Below, one piece after another: positions 56,405 through 64,000 of a stretch of 64,000 nt of DNA. This DNA is from Clostridia bacterium. Its GTDB lineage: Bacteria > Bacillota > Clostridia > Oscillospirales > Acutalibacteraceae. Under the pieces are notes generated by a model. It made no database searches and was not told the origin of the DNA. It saw nothing but the letters and a program-made list of their open reading frames with translations. Position 1 is the stretch's first letter. Each line of letters opens with the position of its first letter. The position numbers were made by a program, and so were the translations under genes. The stretch is from the NCBI GenBank assembly GCA_017549285.1, contig JAFYVE010000053.1:1-64000 (forward strand). The letters run 5' to 3'.

Positions 56405-57988
56405 TTATTCTGCATTACAGACATTTGTAAATTGATTTCCCCCTTTTACCAATGTAAATATGGTAGATACTTTATCGTTGGACACCATATTGTTACCCAT
56501 CATTCCAGCCATATTATCAGGATGAGTTATATTTTCCGCTCCGTCGGGCATCTCATGTCTTTCTCCATTTGGCATTTCTGGCCTTTCACTGGTCGGCATT
56601 CGCGGTGGTTCGCCATCGGGTCTTGTCATATTTTCTGGCATTTCGGGTGGATTTTCTATATTTTCAGGTGGTTGAGGTCTTTCACCATTCATATTTTCAG
56701 GTGGTTGCTGTGTGTCACCCATAGGTTTTTCGCCTTGCATATTGCCTGTTGAATATGCGGAAAGCTGAGTATCATCTTGCCAGAAAGTGTAGTCGCCTGC
56801 TACAAGCTCATCACCTGCAACTAAAAGATATGCAAAATCATTGGTAGGGGAATATTTACCGATTACTTTGTTTTCTGCATTTTTAAGTGTATAAATGCTG
56901 TTACCTGTCTGACGGGCAGCAAAACTAAATATAGCATAAGTCTGCTCACCACCAACAATTCTGTCAAGCATATTGCCCGATGCAATTACATTGCCACCGT
57001 TGATGTATATGCCTGAATCAGAGTCGATACCTGCATCACCACTTGTTGCGCAAGCTTGTGCTACAACTGTCCCGCCATTGATTACAAGCCAACCATTTGA
57101 GTCAATTCCGTCACCCTCACCGGTTGTTCCATCACAGAGAATATTCAATGTGCCACCATTTACGGTAGTAACAGAAACATTGTCTTCATTTGTGTTTATA
57201 CCATCATTACCTGATGTTATGTTAATGTTGCCACCATTGATTGTAAGATGCAACTCGCTGTCAAGACCTTCATTTTCAGCTTTGATATTGAGAATGCCAT
57301 CACCTATATCTCCACCGTTTATATTCATCGTTTTCTTGGAATAGAATGCTGCATCGTATTTATGAAGTTTTTTGCTGTCAATAACCTCTGTACCATCTTC
57401 GTTAAGCTCATAAGATTTGTAAATCTCAGCAACATATGAGCCATTGATATTATTTTCAGAACCATCGGCAACAATAATATTTGCACCGGCTGCTGATGTA
57501 TCAACATCCTTTGTTGCATTTTCTTCATCAGCTACGCTACATTCATAAACATTATAAAAAATAACCGCAGGTGCAACTGTGCAGGTAATATCAACTCCAT
57601 TGAGAATAAGAGTTACAACTGCTTCAGGATTTTTTTCTGCATCTTCACCAAGGTCAACTGCAATTTGTCCTGCTGTAAGCTTGCCGCTTAATACGTATCT
57701 GCCCGGTTTTGAAATATGTACAACCGTATGAGCATCGGCTTCGCTTTGTTCATGTTCGTCTTCTTTTGTGCCTTCACCATAAGTAAAATCCTGACCTGCA
57801 AGGAAAAAGACAATATCATTTGCAGAATAAACTGCTTGGGCGTTGTCGTTGGTTATTGCTTTGCCGTCAACTGTGATTTTTTCATCCGAAAGGTTGATTT
57901 TTACACCATCAATTTTCTGTTCCGTTGGTGTACTGCACCCTGTCAGTAACAAAACCATAATGATAAAACACACTAAAATTTTTTTCAT
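56405..57988 (-). CDS. Cthe_2159-like carbohydrate-binding lipoprotein
   Basis: 527 residues. Lipoprotein signal with LLLTGC (Cys about 18). Beta-helix body with repeated INGG turns (MNINGGDIGDGILNIKAENEGLD; LTINGGNINITSGNDGINTNEDN; LVINGGTVVAQACATSGDAGIDSDSG), matching the cellulose/acidic-sugar-binding Cthe_2159 family (PF14262). The last about 120 residues are Pro/Met/Glu/Asn-rich repeats (PPENMNGERPQPPENIENPPEMPENM). Start at 57988, where GGAAGG lies upstream; the frame from 58006 has no ribosome site. Surface-anchored; binding of polysaccharide is inferred. Confidence 0.78.
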   Translation of the reverse strand: MKKILVCFIIMVLLLTGCSTPTEQKIDGVKINLSDEKITVDGKAITNDNAQAVYSANDIVFFLAGQDFTYGEGTKEDEHEQSEADAHTVVHISKPGRYVLSGKLTAGQIAVDLGEDAEKNPEAVVTLILNGVDITCTVAPAVIFYNVYECSVADEENATKDVDTSAAGANIIVADGSENNINGSYVAEIYKSYELNEDGTEVIDSKKLHKYDAAFYSKKTMNINGGDIGDGILNIKAENEGLDSELHLTINGGNINITSGNDGINTNEDNVSVTTVNGGTLNILCDGTTGEGDGIDSNGWLVINGGTVVAQACATSGDAGIDSDSGIYINGGNVIASGNMLDRIVGGEQTYAIFSFAARQTGNSIYTLKNAENKVIGKYSPTNDFAYLLVAGDELVAGDYTFWQDDTQLSAYSTGNMQGEKPMGDTQQPPENMNGERPQPPENIENPPEMPENMTRPDGEPPRMPTSERPEMPNGERHEMPDGAENITHPDNMAGMMGNNMVSNDKVSTIFTLVKGGNQFTNVCNAE

Positions 57989-58199
57989 TGTATCAAGACC
58001 TTCCATTTTTTTATATATAATATTGCATAATAATTAAACAAACCTTGATTATTAAAAGCAATTTTTGTAGTTAATGATAATAACTTCTGCAAATCATTAG
58101 CATTTTATCAGAGCTGTGTACTGCTGAGTAAACGGATTTTAGGTTTTTTTCTTTGTAATACTTCTTTCATTTTTTACAGTTGTTTTGTGAATTTCATAT

Positions 58200-58228
58200 T
58201 TGACATTTTTCGGATATAGTAGTATCAT
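58200..58228 (+). promoter_or_regulatory. Promoter of the prfA operon
   Basis: -35 TTGACA (58200-58205), 17 nt, -10 TATCAT (58223-58228). Confidence 0.7.
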
Positions 58229-58263
58229 ATAATATAGAAAAATATGTTTTGCGGAGATAAAAT

Positions 58264-59337
58264 ATGCTCAATAAACTTGCAGTTGTAGAAAAAAGATATG
58301 AAGAAGTGAACGCATTACTCTGCTCGGGCGATGTGGCTTCCGATATGCAGAAATATACGGCTCTTATGAAAGAATTGAAACAGCTGACTCCCACAGTTGA
58401 AAAGTACAGGGAATACAAGGCTGCTGAAAGTGCTTTCAATGAGGCTAAAATGATGCTTGATGAAGGCGGACTCGACAAAGATTTCAGAGAAATGGTTGAG
58501 GAAGAATACAAACAGGCAAAGGAAGATATGGAAACTTTTACCGAGGAGCTTAAAATACTTCTTCTGCCCCGTGACCCCAATGATGACAGAAATGTTATTG
58601 TTGAAATCCGTGGCGGTGCAGGCGGTGAAGAAAGTGCACTTTTTGCCTACGACCTTTACAGAATGTATTCAATGTATGCCGAAACAAAAGGCTTTAAAAT
58701 TGAAGTGCTTAATCTCAACGAAACAGAGCTCGGCGGTATCAAGGAAATCAGCTTTATGATAAACGGTGAGGGTGCTTATTCAAGATTCAAGTTTGAAAGC
58801 GGTGTTCACCGTGTTCAGCGTGTTCCCGAAACAGAATCGGGAGGCAGAATCCACACTTCAACGGTAACCGTTGCCGTTCTTCCCGAAGCTGAAGAGGTTG
58901 AATTTGAGCTCAACGAAGCTGACCTTATCTATGAAACATACCGTGCAAGCGGTGCGGGTGGTCAGAAAGTCAACAAGACATCATCAGCTGTGCGTGTAAT
59001 TCACGTTCCCACGGGTACTGTTGTTGAGTGTCAGGTTGAACGAAGCCAGTATCAGAATAAAGACAGAGCAACAGAACTTCTCCGTGCAAGACTTTATAAT
59101 GAAGAATGCAGAAAACAGCAGGAATCAATTGACGGTGCAAGACGTTCACAGGTCGGCACGGGCGACAGAAGTGAAAAAATCAGAACCTATAACTTCCCTC
59201 AGAGCAGAGTTTCAGACCACAGAATAGGTCTTACACTCTACAAACTCGATGCAATTCTCAACGGTGACCTCGATGAAGTTATCGATGCGCTCATTACTGC
59301 AGATACAGCAGAAAAGATGAAGAACGAAACAACATGA
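58264..59337 (+). CDS. prfA: Peptide chain release factor 1
   Basis: 357 residues, normal length. The anticodon-like PxT motif is in VPETESGGRIHTST; the catalytic GGQ is in ASGAGGQKVNKTSSAVR (about 227-243). It releases peptides at UAA/UAG. GCGGAG ribosome site. It overlaps the next gene by 4 bp. Confidence 0.96.
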   Translation: MLNKLAVVEKRYEEVNALLCSGDVASDMQKYTALMKELKQLTPTVEKYREYKAAESAFNEAKMMLDEGGLDKDFREMVEEEYKQAKEDMETFTEELKILLLPRDPNDDRNVIVEIRGGAGGEESALFAYDLYRMYSMYAETKGFKIEVLNLNETELGGIKEISFMINGEGAYSRFKFESGVHRVQRVPETESGGRIHTSTVTVAVLPEAEEVEFELNEADLIYETYRASGAGGQKVNKTSSAVRVIHVPTGTVVECQVERSQYQNKDRATELLRARLYNEECRKQQESIDGARRSQVGTGDRSEKIRTYNFPQSRVSDHRIGLTLYKLDAILNGDLDEVIDALITADTAEKMKNETT

Positions 59338-60953
59338 GAAACACTCTTAAATTAAAGACTTTTGATGTAAATAACGATATTGAAGATATAAAGACTGCCG
59401 CAAAAATTCTCAGAAACGGCGGTATTGTTGCCATCCCCACAGAAACCGTTTACGGTCTTGCTGCCGATGCTTTCAGCGGTGAAGCCGTTAAGAAAATCTT
59501 TGAAGCAAAAGGCAGACCGCAGGACAACCCTCTGATTGTCCATATTTCGGATTTCAGTCAGATTTACTCTATCGCAAGGGAAGTGCCTGAAAGTGCAAAA
59601 AAACTTGCCGATAAATTCTGGCCGGGACCTCTTACGATTATTCTGCCGAAAAGACCTGAAGTCCCCGACGAAACAAGCGGCGGACTTGATACCGTTGCTG
59701 TCAGAATGCCTTCACATAAAATCGCAAATAAAATAATTGAATTATCCTGTCCTCTTGCGGCACCTTCTGCCAATATTTCTGGCTTCCCCAGTCCCACAAG
59801 CTTTGAACACGTTGAAGCTGATATGACGGGCAGAGCAGATGCAATCTGTGACGGCGGTGACTGCGATGTCGGTGTTGAATCAACAGTTATCACTCTTGCA
59901 ACGAAAGTTCCGATGTTGCTCAGACCCGGCGGAGTTACTCTCGAACAGCTGAAAAGTGTTCTCGGTGAAGTCGATGTTGCTCAGGCTGTTCTCAACCCTA
60001 TGGGCAAGGATGAAAAAGCCGAGTCACCGGGTATGAAATACAAGCATTATTCTCCTGATGCTCAGATTCAGATTGTAAGAGGCAATCTTACTGAATTTAT
60101 TGAATATGTGAATAAATCCGACTGTGATGGCGTATTGTGTTTTGAAGGGGAGGAAAATAACTTCCCCGATAAAAAAGTTGTCACTTTCGGAACAGAAAAT
60201 GACTCACTTTCTCAGGCACAGCGTCTTTTTGATGCCCTCCGTGAGCTTGACGAAAAGGGCGCAAAAAATGTATTTTCCCGTTCACCTTCAACTCAGGGCG
60301 TGGGACTTGCCGTTTGTAATCGTCTATACCGTGCCGCTGCGTTCAGATTTGTTGACGGCGTAAAAAGACCAATCGTAGGTCTTACAGGACCAACGGGAGC
60401 AGGAAAAGGCTATGTTTCACAGTATCTTGAGTCACTCGGATGCTACATTTGCGATACGGACAAAATTGCAAGGGAGCTGACGGAAGAAAATTCACCGTTT
60501 CTCGGAATACTTGCAAAGAATTTCGGTGAAGATATAGTCAATGACGGTGTTCTTGACAGAAAACTGCTTGCATCAAGGGCTTTTGCATCAAAAGAAAAGC
60601 AGGAGCTTCTCAATTCACTTATGCATCCCGAAATAATTGCAATTGCAAACGAAAGATGTCGTCATGCACTTTATAACGGTGCTGTTGCATCCGTTATTGA
60701 TGCCCCTCTTCTCTTTGAAGCTGAAGGTGACAAGGTCTGCGATACGGTAATAAGTGTTGTGGCTCCCAAAGAAATCCGTCTTGAAAGAATAATGAAACGT
60801 GATTCTATAACTGAAGAGCAGGCGTTAAGCCGAATGAATGTACAGCATGAAGATTCTTTCTATACTGAAAAGTCCGACTTTACCGTTGTCAATGACGGTA
60901 AAACCGACATAAAAGAATCACTTTCAGACTTTGTGAATAAATACTTAAGGTGA
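59334..60953 (+). CDS. TsaC/Sua5 - CoaE fusion protein
   Basis: 539 residues joining two enzymes in one frame. Residues 1 to about 340: L-threonylcarbamoyladenylate synthase of the Sua5 type (GGIVAIPTETVYGLAADA; KGRPQDNPLIVHI; CPLAAPSANISG; SPGMKYKHYSP at the YrdC-Sua5 linker; C-terminal Sua5 domain). Residues about 345-539: dephospho-CoA kinase (Walker A GPTGAGKG at about 351-358, CDTDKIARELT, VIDAPLLFEA). It would supply threonylcarbamoyl-AMP for tRNA t6A and carry out the last CoA step. No stop or frameshift separates the halves. prfA-tsaC adjacency is common; the CoaE fusion is not one I know. Confidence 0.88.
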   Translation: MRNTLKLKTFDVNNDIEDIKTAAKILRNGGIVAIPTETVYGLAADAFSGEAVKKIFEAKGRPQDNPLIVHISDFSQIYSIAREVPESAKKLADKFWPGPLTIILPKRPEVPDETSGGLDTVAVRMPSHKIANKIIELSCPLAAPSANISGFPSPTSFEHVEADMTGRADAICDGGDCDVGVESTVITLATKVPMLLRPGGVTLEQLKSVLGEVDVAQAVLNPMGKDEKAESPGMKYKHYSPDAQIQIVRGNLTEFIEYVNKSDCDGVLCFEGEENNFPDKKVVTFGTENDSLSQAQRLFDALRELDEKGAKNVFSRSPSTQGVGLAVCNRLYRAAAFRFVDGVKRPIVGLTGPTGAGKGYVSQYLESLGCYICDTDKIARELTEENSPFLGILAKNFGEDIVNDGVLDRKLLASRAFASKEKQELLNSLMHPEIIAIANERCRHALYNGAVASVIDAPLLFEAEGDKVCDTVISVVAPKEIRLERIMKRDSITEEQALSRMNVQHEDSFYTEKSDFTVVNDGKTDIKESLSDFVNKYLR

Positions 60954-60957
60954 TGTG

Positions 60958-61527
60958 ATGGCAAAATATAAGAAAAAATGTTCATCTTTCATTATTTTTC
61001 TGCTTGTGTGCATCATTGTAGCTTTAAGCGGAAAAATAGTTTACGAAACAGCACTTGAATTTCTTTATCCGAAGAAATATACTGAATATGTGGAGCAATA
61101 TGCCGAAGAATACGGCATTGATGAAACGCTGATTTATGCCGTTATCCGTACCGAAAGCGGATTTGACCCGAATGCAATATCTGAAGCCGACGCAATAGGA
61201 CTTATGCAGATGACAGAGGAAACATTCGACTGGCTGACAATGAAAACGGGTGAAGATTATGAATTCAATGACCTGTTTACACCTGAAATTTCAATAAAGT
61301 ACGGCACATATTTTCTCTCAGTACTGCAGAATGAATATGCAATAACCGAAACAGTTATTGCGGCATATCACGCAGGTATGGGCAATGTGTCATCGTGGCT
61401 CAGTAACCCCGAATATTCAGATGACGGACAGAATTTAAAAAATATTCCCATTTCAGACACGGCACATTATGTGAATAAAGTGATGTCTGCAATGGATAAC
61501 TATTATAAAGTTTACACGGAGGAATAA
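60958..61527 (+). CDS. Membrane-anchored lytic transglycosylase (SLT)
   Basis: 189 residues. Single N-terminal membrane anchor (about 8-30), then a Slt70-type domain (about 50-185): catalytic Glu in IRTESGFDPNAIS (about 65), AIGLMQMT, and AYHAGMGNV. It cleaves murein glycan strands. GTG at 60955 is in frame; AAGG at 60947-60950 fits the ATG at 60958. In an operon with the fusion gene (4-bp gap) and the aminopeptidase (4-bp gap). Confidence 0.88.
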   Translation: MAKYKKKCSSFIIFLLVCIIVALSGKIVYETALEFLYPKKYTEYVEQYAEEYGIDETLIYAVIRTESGFDPNAISEADAIGLMQMTEETFDWLTMKTGEDYEFNDLFTPEISIKYGTYFLSVLQNEYAITETVIAAYHAGMGNVSSWLSNPEYSDDGQNLKNIPISDTAHYVNKVMSAMDNYYKVYTEE

Positions 61528-61531
61528 AAAA

Positions 61532-62929
61532 ATGGAAAAAACAAAAATTGATGAAATGAAAGAAAAACTCTTTTACAATCCCAAGCACGCATCAACGATA
61601 ATCAGCGAAAGTGAAGTTGAAGTTGCAGACGGATTCTGTGAAGGTTACAAGGAATTTCTTGATAACGGAAAAACAGAAAGAGAAGCTGCTGCTGAAATTA
61701 TCGCACTCGCAAAGGCAAACGGTTTTTCAGAGTTTATCCCCGGTGAAAAATATACAGCAGGTGAAAAGGTTTATTACAACAACAGAAACAAGTCTGTTAT
61801 TCTCTGTGTAATCGGTAAGAGAAGCATCATTGACGGTGTAAAGATTGCCGCCGCACATATTGATTCACCCAGAGTTGACCTCAAGCCCAATCCTCTTTAT
61901 GAAGACTGTGATATGGCTCTTTTCAAGACTCATTACTATGGCGGAATCAAAAAATATCAGTGGACAGCAATTCCCCTTTCACTTCACGGTGCAGTTGTGC
62001 TTAAAGACGGCTCAACCATCAATGTATGTGTCGGTGAAGCAGAAGATGACCCGAAATTTGTTATAACAGACCTTCTTCCCCATCTTGGCGGTGAACAGAA
62101 TAAGAGAACACTCAGAGAGGGTATCAGAGGCGAGGAGCTTAATGTTCTTGTGGGTTCACGTCCTTTCAAGAATGAAGAATGTGCAGAGGCAGTAAAACTC
62201 AACATTCTCAGCATCCTTTATGAAAAGTACGGCTTCACAGAAGCTGATTTCCTTTCAGCTGAATTTGAAGCAGTACCTGCATTCAAGGCATGCGATATCG
62301 GTTTTGACAGAAGTATGATCGGTTCTTACGGTCACGATGACAGAGTATGCGCTTATCCTGCAGTTATGGCGGCTCTTGATGCTGAAAATCCCGATTACAC
62401 AATCATGTCAGTTCTTACTGATAAGGAAGAAACAGGCAGTGACGGTAACACAGGTCTCAATTCATCATATATGGCATATTTCATCAACTATCTTGCTGCT
62501 ATGGAAGGCTATGACGGATATGAAGTTATCCGCAAGTCAGAATGTCTTTCTGCAGACGTTACAGCGGCATTTGACCCCACATTCCCCGATGTTATGGAGA
62601 GAAGAAATTCAGCATTCATCAACAAGGGTGTTGCAGTTATGAAGTATACAGGCTCAGGCGGTAAGGGCGGAACATCAGATGCATCTGCAGAGTTCATGGG
62701 CAAGGTCCGTGCTATGCTTGACAACGCAGGTGTTGTATGGCAGGTAGGCGAGCTCGGTAAGGTTGATGCAGGCGGTGGCGGAACAGTTGCAAAATATGTT
62801 GCAAACCTCGATATTGATGTTGTTGATATCGGTGTTCCCGTTCTTTCAATGCACGCTCCCTTTGAAACTGTCTCAAAACTTGATGTCTATATGGCATATA
62901 AGGCATTTTCTGAATTCTTTAAACAGTAA
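61532..62929 (+). CDS. apeA: M18 family aminopeptidase
   Basis: 465 residues, normal length for M18. Zinc-site motifs: AAAHIDSPRVDLKP (His about 109), LTDKEETGSDGNTG (Glu pair about 297-298), ADVTAAFDP and SMHAPFETVSKLDVY (His about 440). It removes N-terminal acidic or neutral residues from peptides in the cytoplasm. CGGAGGA ribosome site. Last gene of the prfA operon. Confidence 0.9.
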   Translation: MEKTKIDEMKEKLFYNPKHASTIISESEVEVADGFCEGYKEFLDNGKTEREAAAEIIALAKANGFSEFIPGEKYTAGEKVYYNNRNKSVILCVIGKRSIIDGVKIAAAHIDSPRVDLKPNPLYEDCDMALFKTHYYGGIKKYQWTAIPLSLHGAVVLKDGSTINVCVGEAEDDPKFVITDLLPHLGGEQNKRTLREGIRGEELNVLVGSRPFKNEECAEAVKLNILSILYEKYGFTEADFLSAEFEAVPAFKACDIGFDRSMIGSYGHDDRVCAYPAVMAALDAENPDYTIMSVLTDKEETGSDGNTGLNSSYMAYFINYLAAMEGYDGYEVIRKSECLSADVTAAFDPTFPDVMERRNSAFINKGVAVMKYTGSGGKGGTSDASAEFMGKVRAMLDNAGVVWQVGELGKVDAGGGGTVAKYVANLDIDVVDIGVPVLSMHAPFETVSKLDVYMAYKAFSEFFKQ

Positions 62930-62938
62930 ATCTATAGC

Positions 62939-62970
62939 AAAAGGACCCGGAATTTCCGGATCCTTTTTTG
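62939..62970 (+). terminator. Intrinsic terminator after apeA
   Basis: AAAAGGACCCGG-AATTT-CCGGATCCTTTT stem-loop with one mismatch and a T-run. Confidence 0.82.
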
Positions 62971-63004
62971 TATGCCTTGTATGAGTTTGGAAAAAATAAA
63001 CATC

Positions 63005-63035
63005 GGGCGGTGGTTCCCCACCGCCCTGTTTTTTT
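63005..63035. terminator. Second, bidirectional terminator
   Basis: GGGCGGTGG-TTCC-CCACCGCCC perfect stem followed by TGTTTTTTT on plus and by a T-rich stretch on minus. It backs up the apeA terminator and probably ends the minus-strand gene at 63073. Confidence 0.8.
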
Positions 63036-63072
63036 GCTTTAATTGTCAATCACAGAACAGTCCCATGGTTGG

Positions 63073-63942
63073 TTATAGAGCAGTCCTCTGATTGGTTTCT
63101 GTTGGATTGTTTGCTTCTACAATAGGTGAAAAAGTAACCCCACCAACGAGTTTGTGTTTTTTTAGTAGTTGATAGAAACGTTGAGAAATAATATACAGCG
63201 GATATGCAATACCTTCTCCAAAAATTCGCTCTGTTACATATAAATCACTATGTGTTTGAATTTTATCAAAATCTAAATGCAACTGATATGCGTTGTCAAT
63301 AAAATATTGTTCTTTACCGCAAATTTCGCAAACTTGTCGTTTTTCTCCATATCCGAAAACTATACATTGATTATTTAATTTGTTTTTTGATGACATCTGG
63401 TATATATGTTTACTAAAATCTCTATTTTTAAGAATAACATTTTTAAAATCAATTCCTGTAAGAGAATTAGAGTTTGCTAACTCATATACTCTATAATCCG
63501 TAAAGATTTCAGAGAATCCGGTAGATTCTGCCCAGAATGCTGTCTGAGAATTTGAAGATGGTTCTTTTTTAATAACAAACAATTCTTTCTGCTCTTCATG
63601 CTTACTTATAATTTCGCCTGATGAGTTTGTCCATTTGCATGTATACTCATAGGCATCATCATTCAATATGTCAATGCATTGTTTTTTAGGGGTCATTACT
63701 AATAGTTTTGCATTTGATAATTCGGATGCGGAAAACTCTGCAATCATTATTGGGCTGTTAACATTCATTTTTTGAAGCTCTTCAAAATAGTAATTTAAAT
63801 TCTCTGTTGTACTCCAAAGATTAAAAATAACTAAAGGTAAAAAAGAGTCTTCACCGCTAACTTTGTAAGAAATATTATTTTTATTTAAAAAATCAACTAA
63901 TTCAGATTCACATTTATCACAGAAATAATATCTATATCGCAT
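63073..63942 (-). CDS. Unknown AT-rich protein, immunity-protein-like
   Basis: 289 residues. I cannot assign it firmly. Features: an N-terminal CDKC pair, a central CEICG pair (about 198-202) and a C-terminal stretch SDLYVTERIFGEGIAYPLYIISQRFYQLLKKHKLVGGVTFSPI that resembles the end of immunity proteins of contact-dependent toxin systems (double-CXXC or Imm11/DUF1629 type). The gene is visibly more AT-rich than its neighbours and uses rarer codons, suggesting transfer. GAGGA precedes the ATG. A gene end lies 11 bp upstream on the same strand, which could be the cognate toxin, but only its tail is visible. Confidence 0.45.
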   Translation of the reverse strand: MRYRYYFCDKCESELVDFLNKNNISYKVSGEDSFLPLVIFNLWSTTENLNYYFEELQKMNVNSPIMIAEFSASELSNAKLLVMTPKKQCIDILNDDAYEYTCKWTNSSGEIISKHEEQKELFVIKKEPSSNSQTAFWAESTGFSEIFTDYRVYELANSNSLTGIDFKNVILKNRDFSKHIYQMSSKNKLNNQCIVFGYGEKRQVCEICGKEQYFIDNAYQLHLDFDKIQTHSDLYVTERIFGEGIAYPLYIISQRFYQLLKKHKLVGGVTFSPIVEANNPTETNQRTAL

Positions 63943-63953
63943 TCAGAATTCCT

Positions 63954-64000
63954 CTATCTTTTGTTTTTAAGAATTGTATAAAGAACTGAACCAAAAAGTT
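63954..64000 (-). CDS. C-terminal end of an upstream gene (partial)
   Basis: An open frame enters from the right edge and ends at TAG 63954-63956; the visible residues LFGSVLYTILKNKR look like a hydrophobic helix with a basic tail. Its stop lies 11 bp before the next ATG, with the ribosome site in between, as in an operon. The two other frames also stay open for some distance, so the frame choice is uncertain. Confidence 0.3.
   Translation of the reverse strand, partial: LFGSVLYTILKNKR

Overview
The window looks like chromosomal DNA of a low-GC, anaerobic, endospore-forming gut Clostridia member, most like the Oscillospiraceae/Ruminococcus group. Support: strong Gram-positive Shine-Dalgarno sites and TTGACA-N17-TATAAT promoters, a gerA germination operon, a cotJABC spore-coat operon, a Prp-processed ribosomal protein L27, Gram-positive SOS boxes, and secreted proteins that carry type I dockerins. 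No tRNA, rRNA, CRISPR array, IS element or integrase was seen. No gene-free stretch reaches 300 bases; the longest gaps (176-435, 2510-2725, 22087-22343, 56134-56404, 58007-58263) hold promoters, terminators and hairpins only. Several start codons given here differ from the longest open frame because the ribosome binding site decides for a downstream start.

Layout. 1-2463: partial GH31-like gene and a secreted DUF5060/DUF4038-type glycoside hydrolase (both minus). 2726-5410: TetR regulator with its own operator, a PutP-like Na+/solute symporter, and a small XRE regulator. 5443-7488: a three-site operator array and the secreted LRR protein it probably controls. 7550-13376: a five-gene operon (aldose dehydrogenase, sugar-acid dehydrogenase, UxaB, UxaA, cog3618 lactonase) that reads as oxidative catabolism of a rare hexose such as L-galactose to 2-keto-3-deoxygluconate. 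13395-14457: GNAT_C acyltransferase. 14457-15519: cotJABC. 15600-22083: nine intact genes for a phage head (TerS, TerL, portal, protease, small head protein, major capsid, three connector/completion proteins) in PBSX-like order, with no tail, lysis, replication or integration genes, ending 81 bp upstream of cotJA on the same strand. 22283-25177: a PC4-like YdbC protein and a GH31 enzyme. 25274-36578: a 2253-residue secreted protein joining a NAGPA phosphodiester glycosidase, a metallophosphoesterase, wall-binding-like repeats and a dockerin, followed by two secreted CotH-type kinases, one with a dockerin. 36618-38307: TatD-linked-type radical SAM, ECF S-component, inorganic pyrophosphatase. 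38461-42189: gerA operon, with a YetF-type gene diverging from it. 42984-44001: rplU-prp-rpmA with an L21 leader. 44157-47941: membrane-anchored DUF4015 protein and GH3 enzyme. 48051-50082: lexA and a secreted lipase. 50188-56133: PHP protein, zinc-ribbon membrane protein with divergent XRE regulator, and a Gfo/Idh/MocA - membrane protein - DapA-like trio. 56405-57988: Cthe_2159-like lipoprotein. 58200-62929: prfA, a TsaC/Sua5-CoaE fusion, lytic transglycosylase and M18 aminopeptidase. 63073-64000: AT-rich, immunity-like gene and the end of another gene.

The two most unusual units are (i) the head-only capsid operon feeding into spore-coat genes and (ii) a possible extracellular phosphate-editing set (two CotH kinases plus a phosphodiesterase/phosphatase), two of whose three proteins carry dockerins. 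All functional calls rest on reading the translated sequences from memory of protein families; no database search was run.
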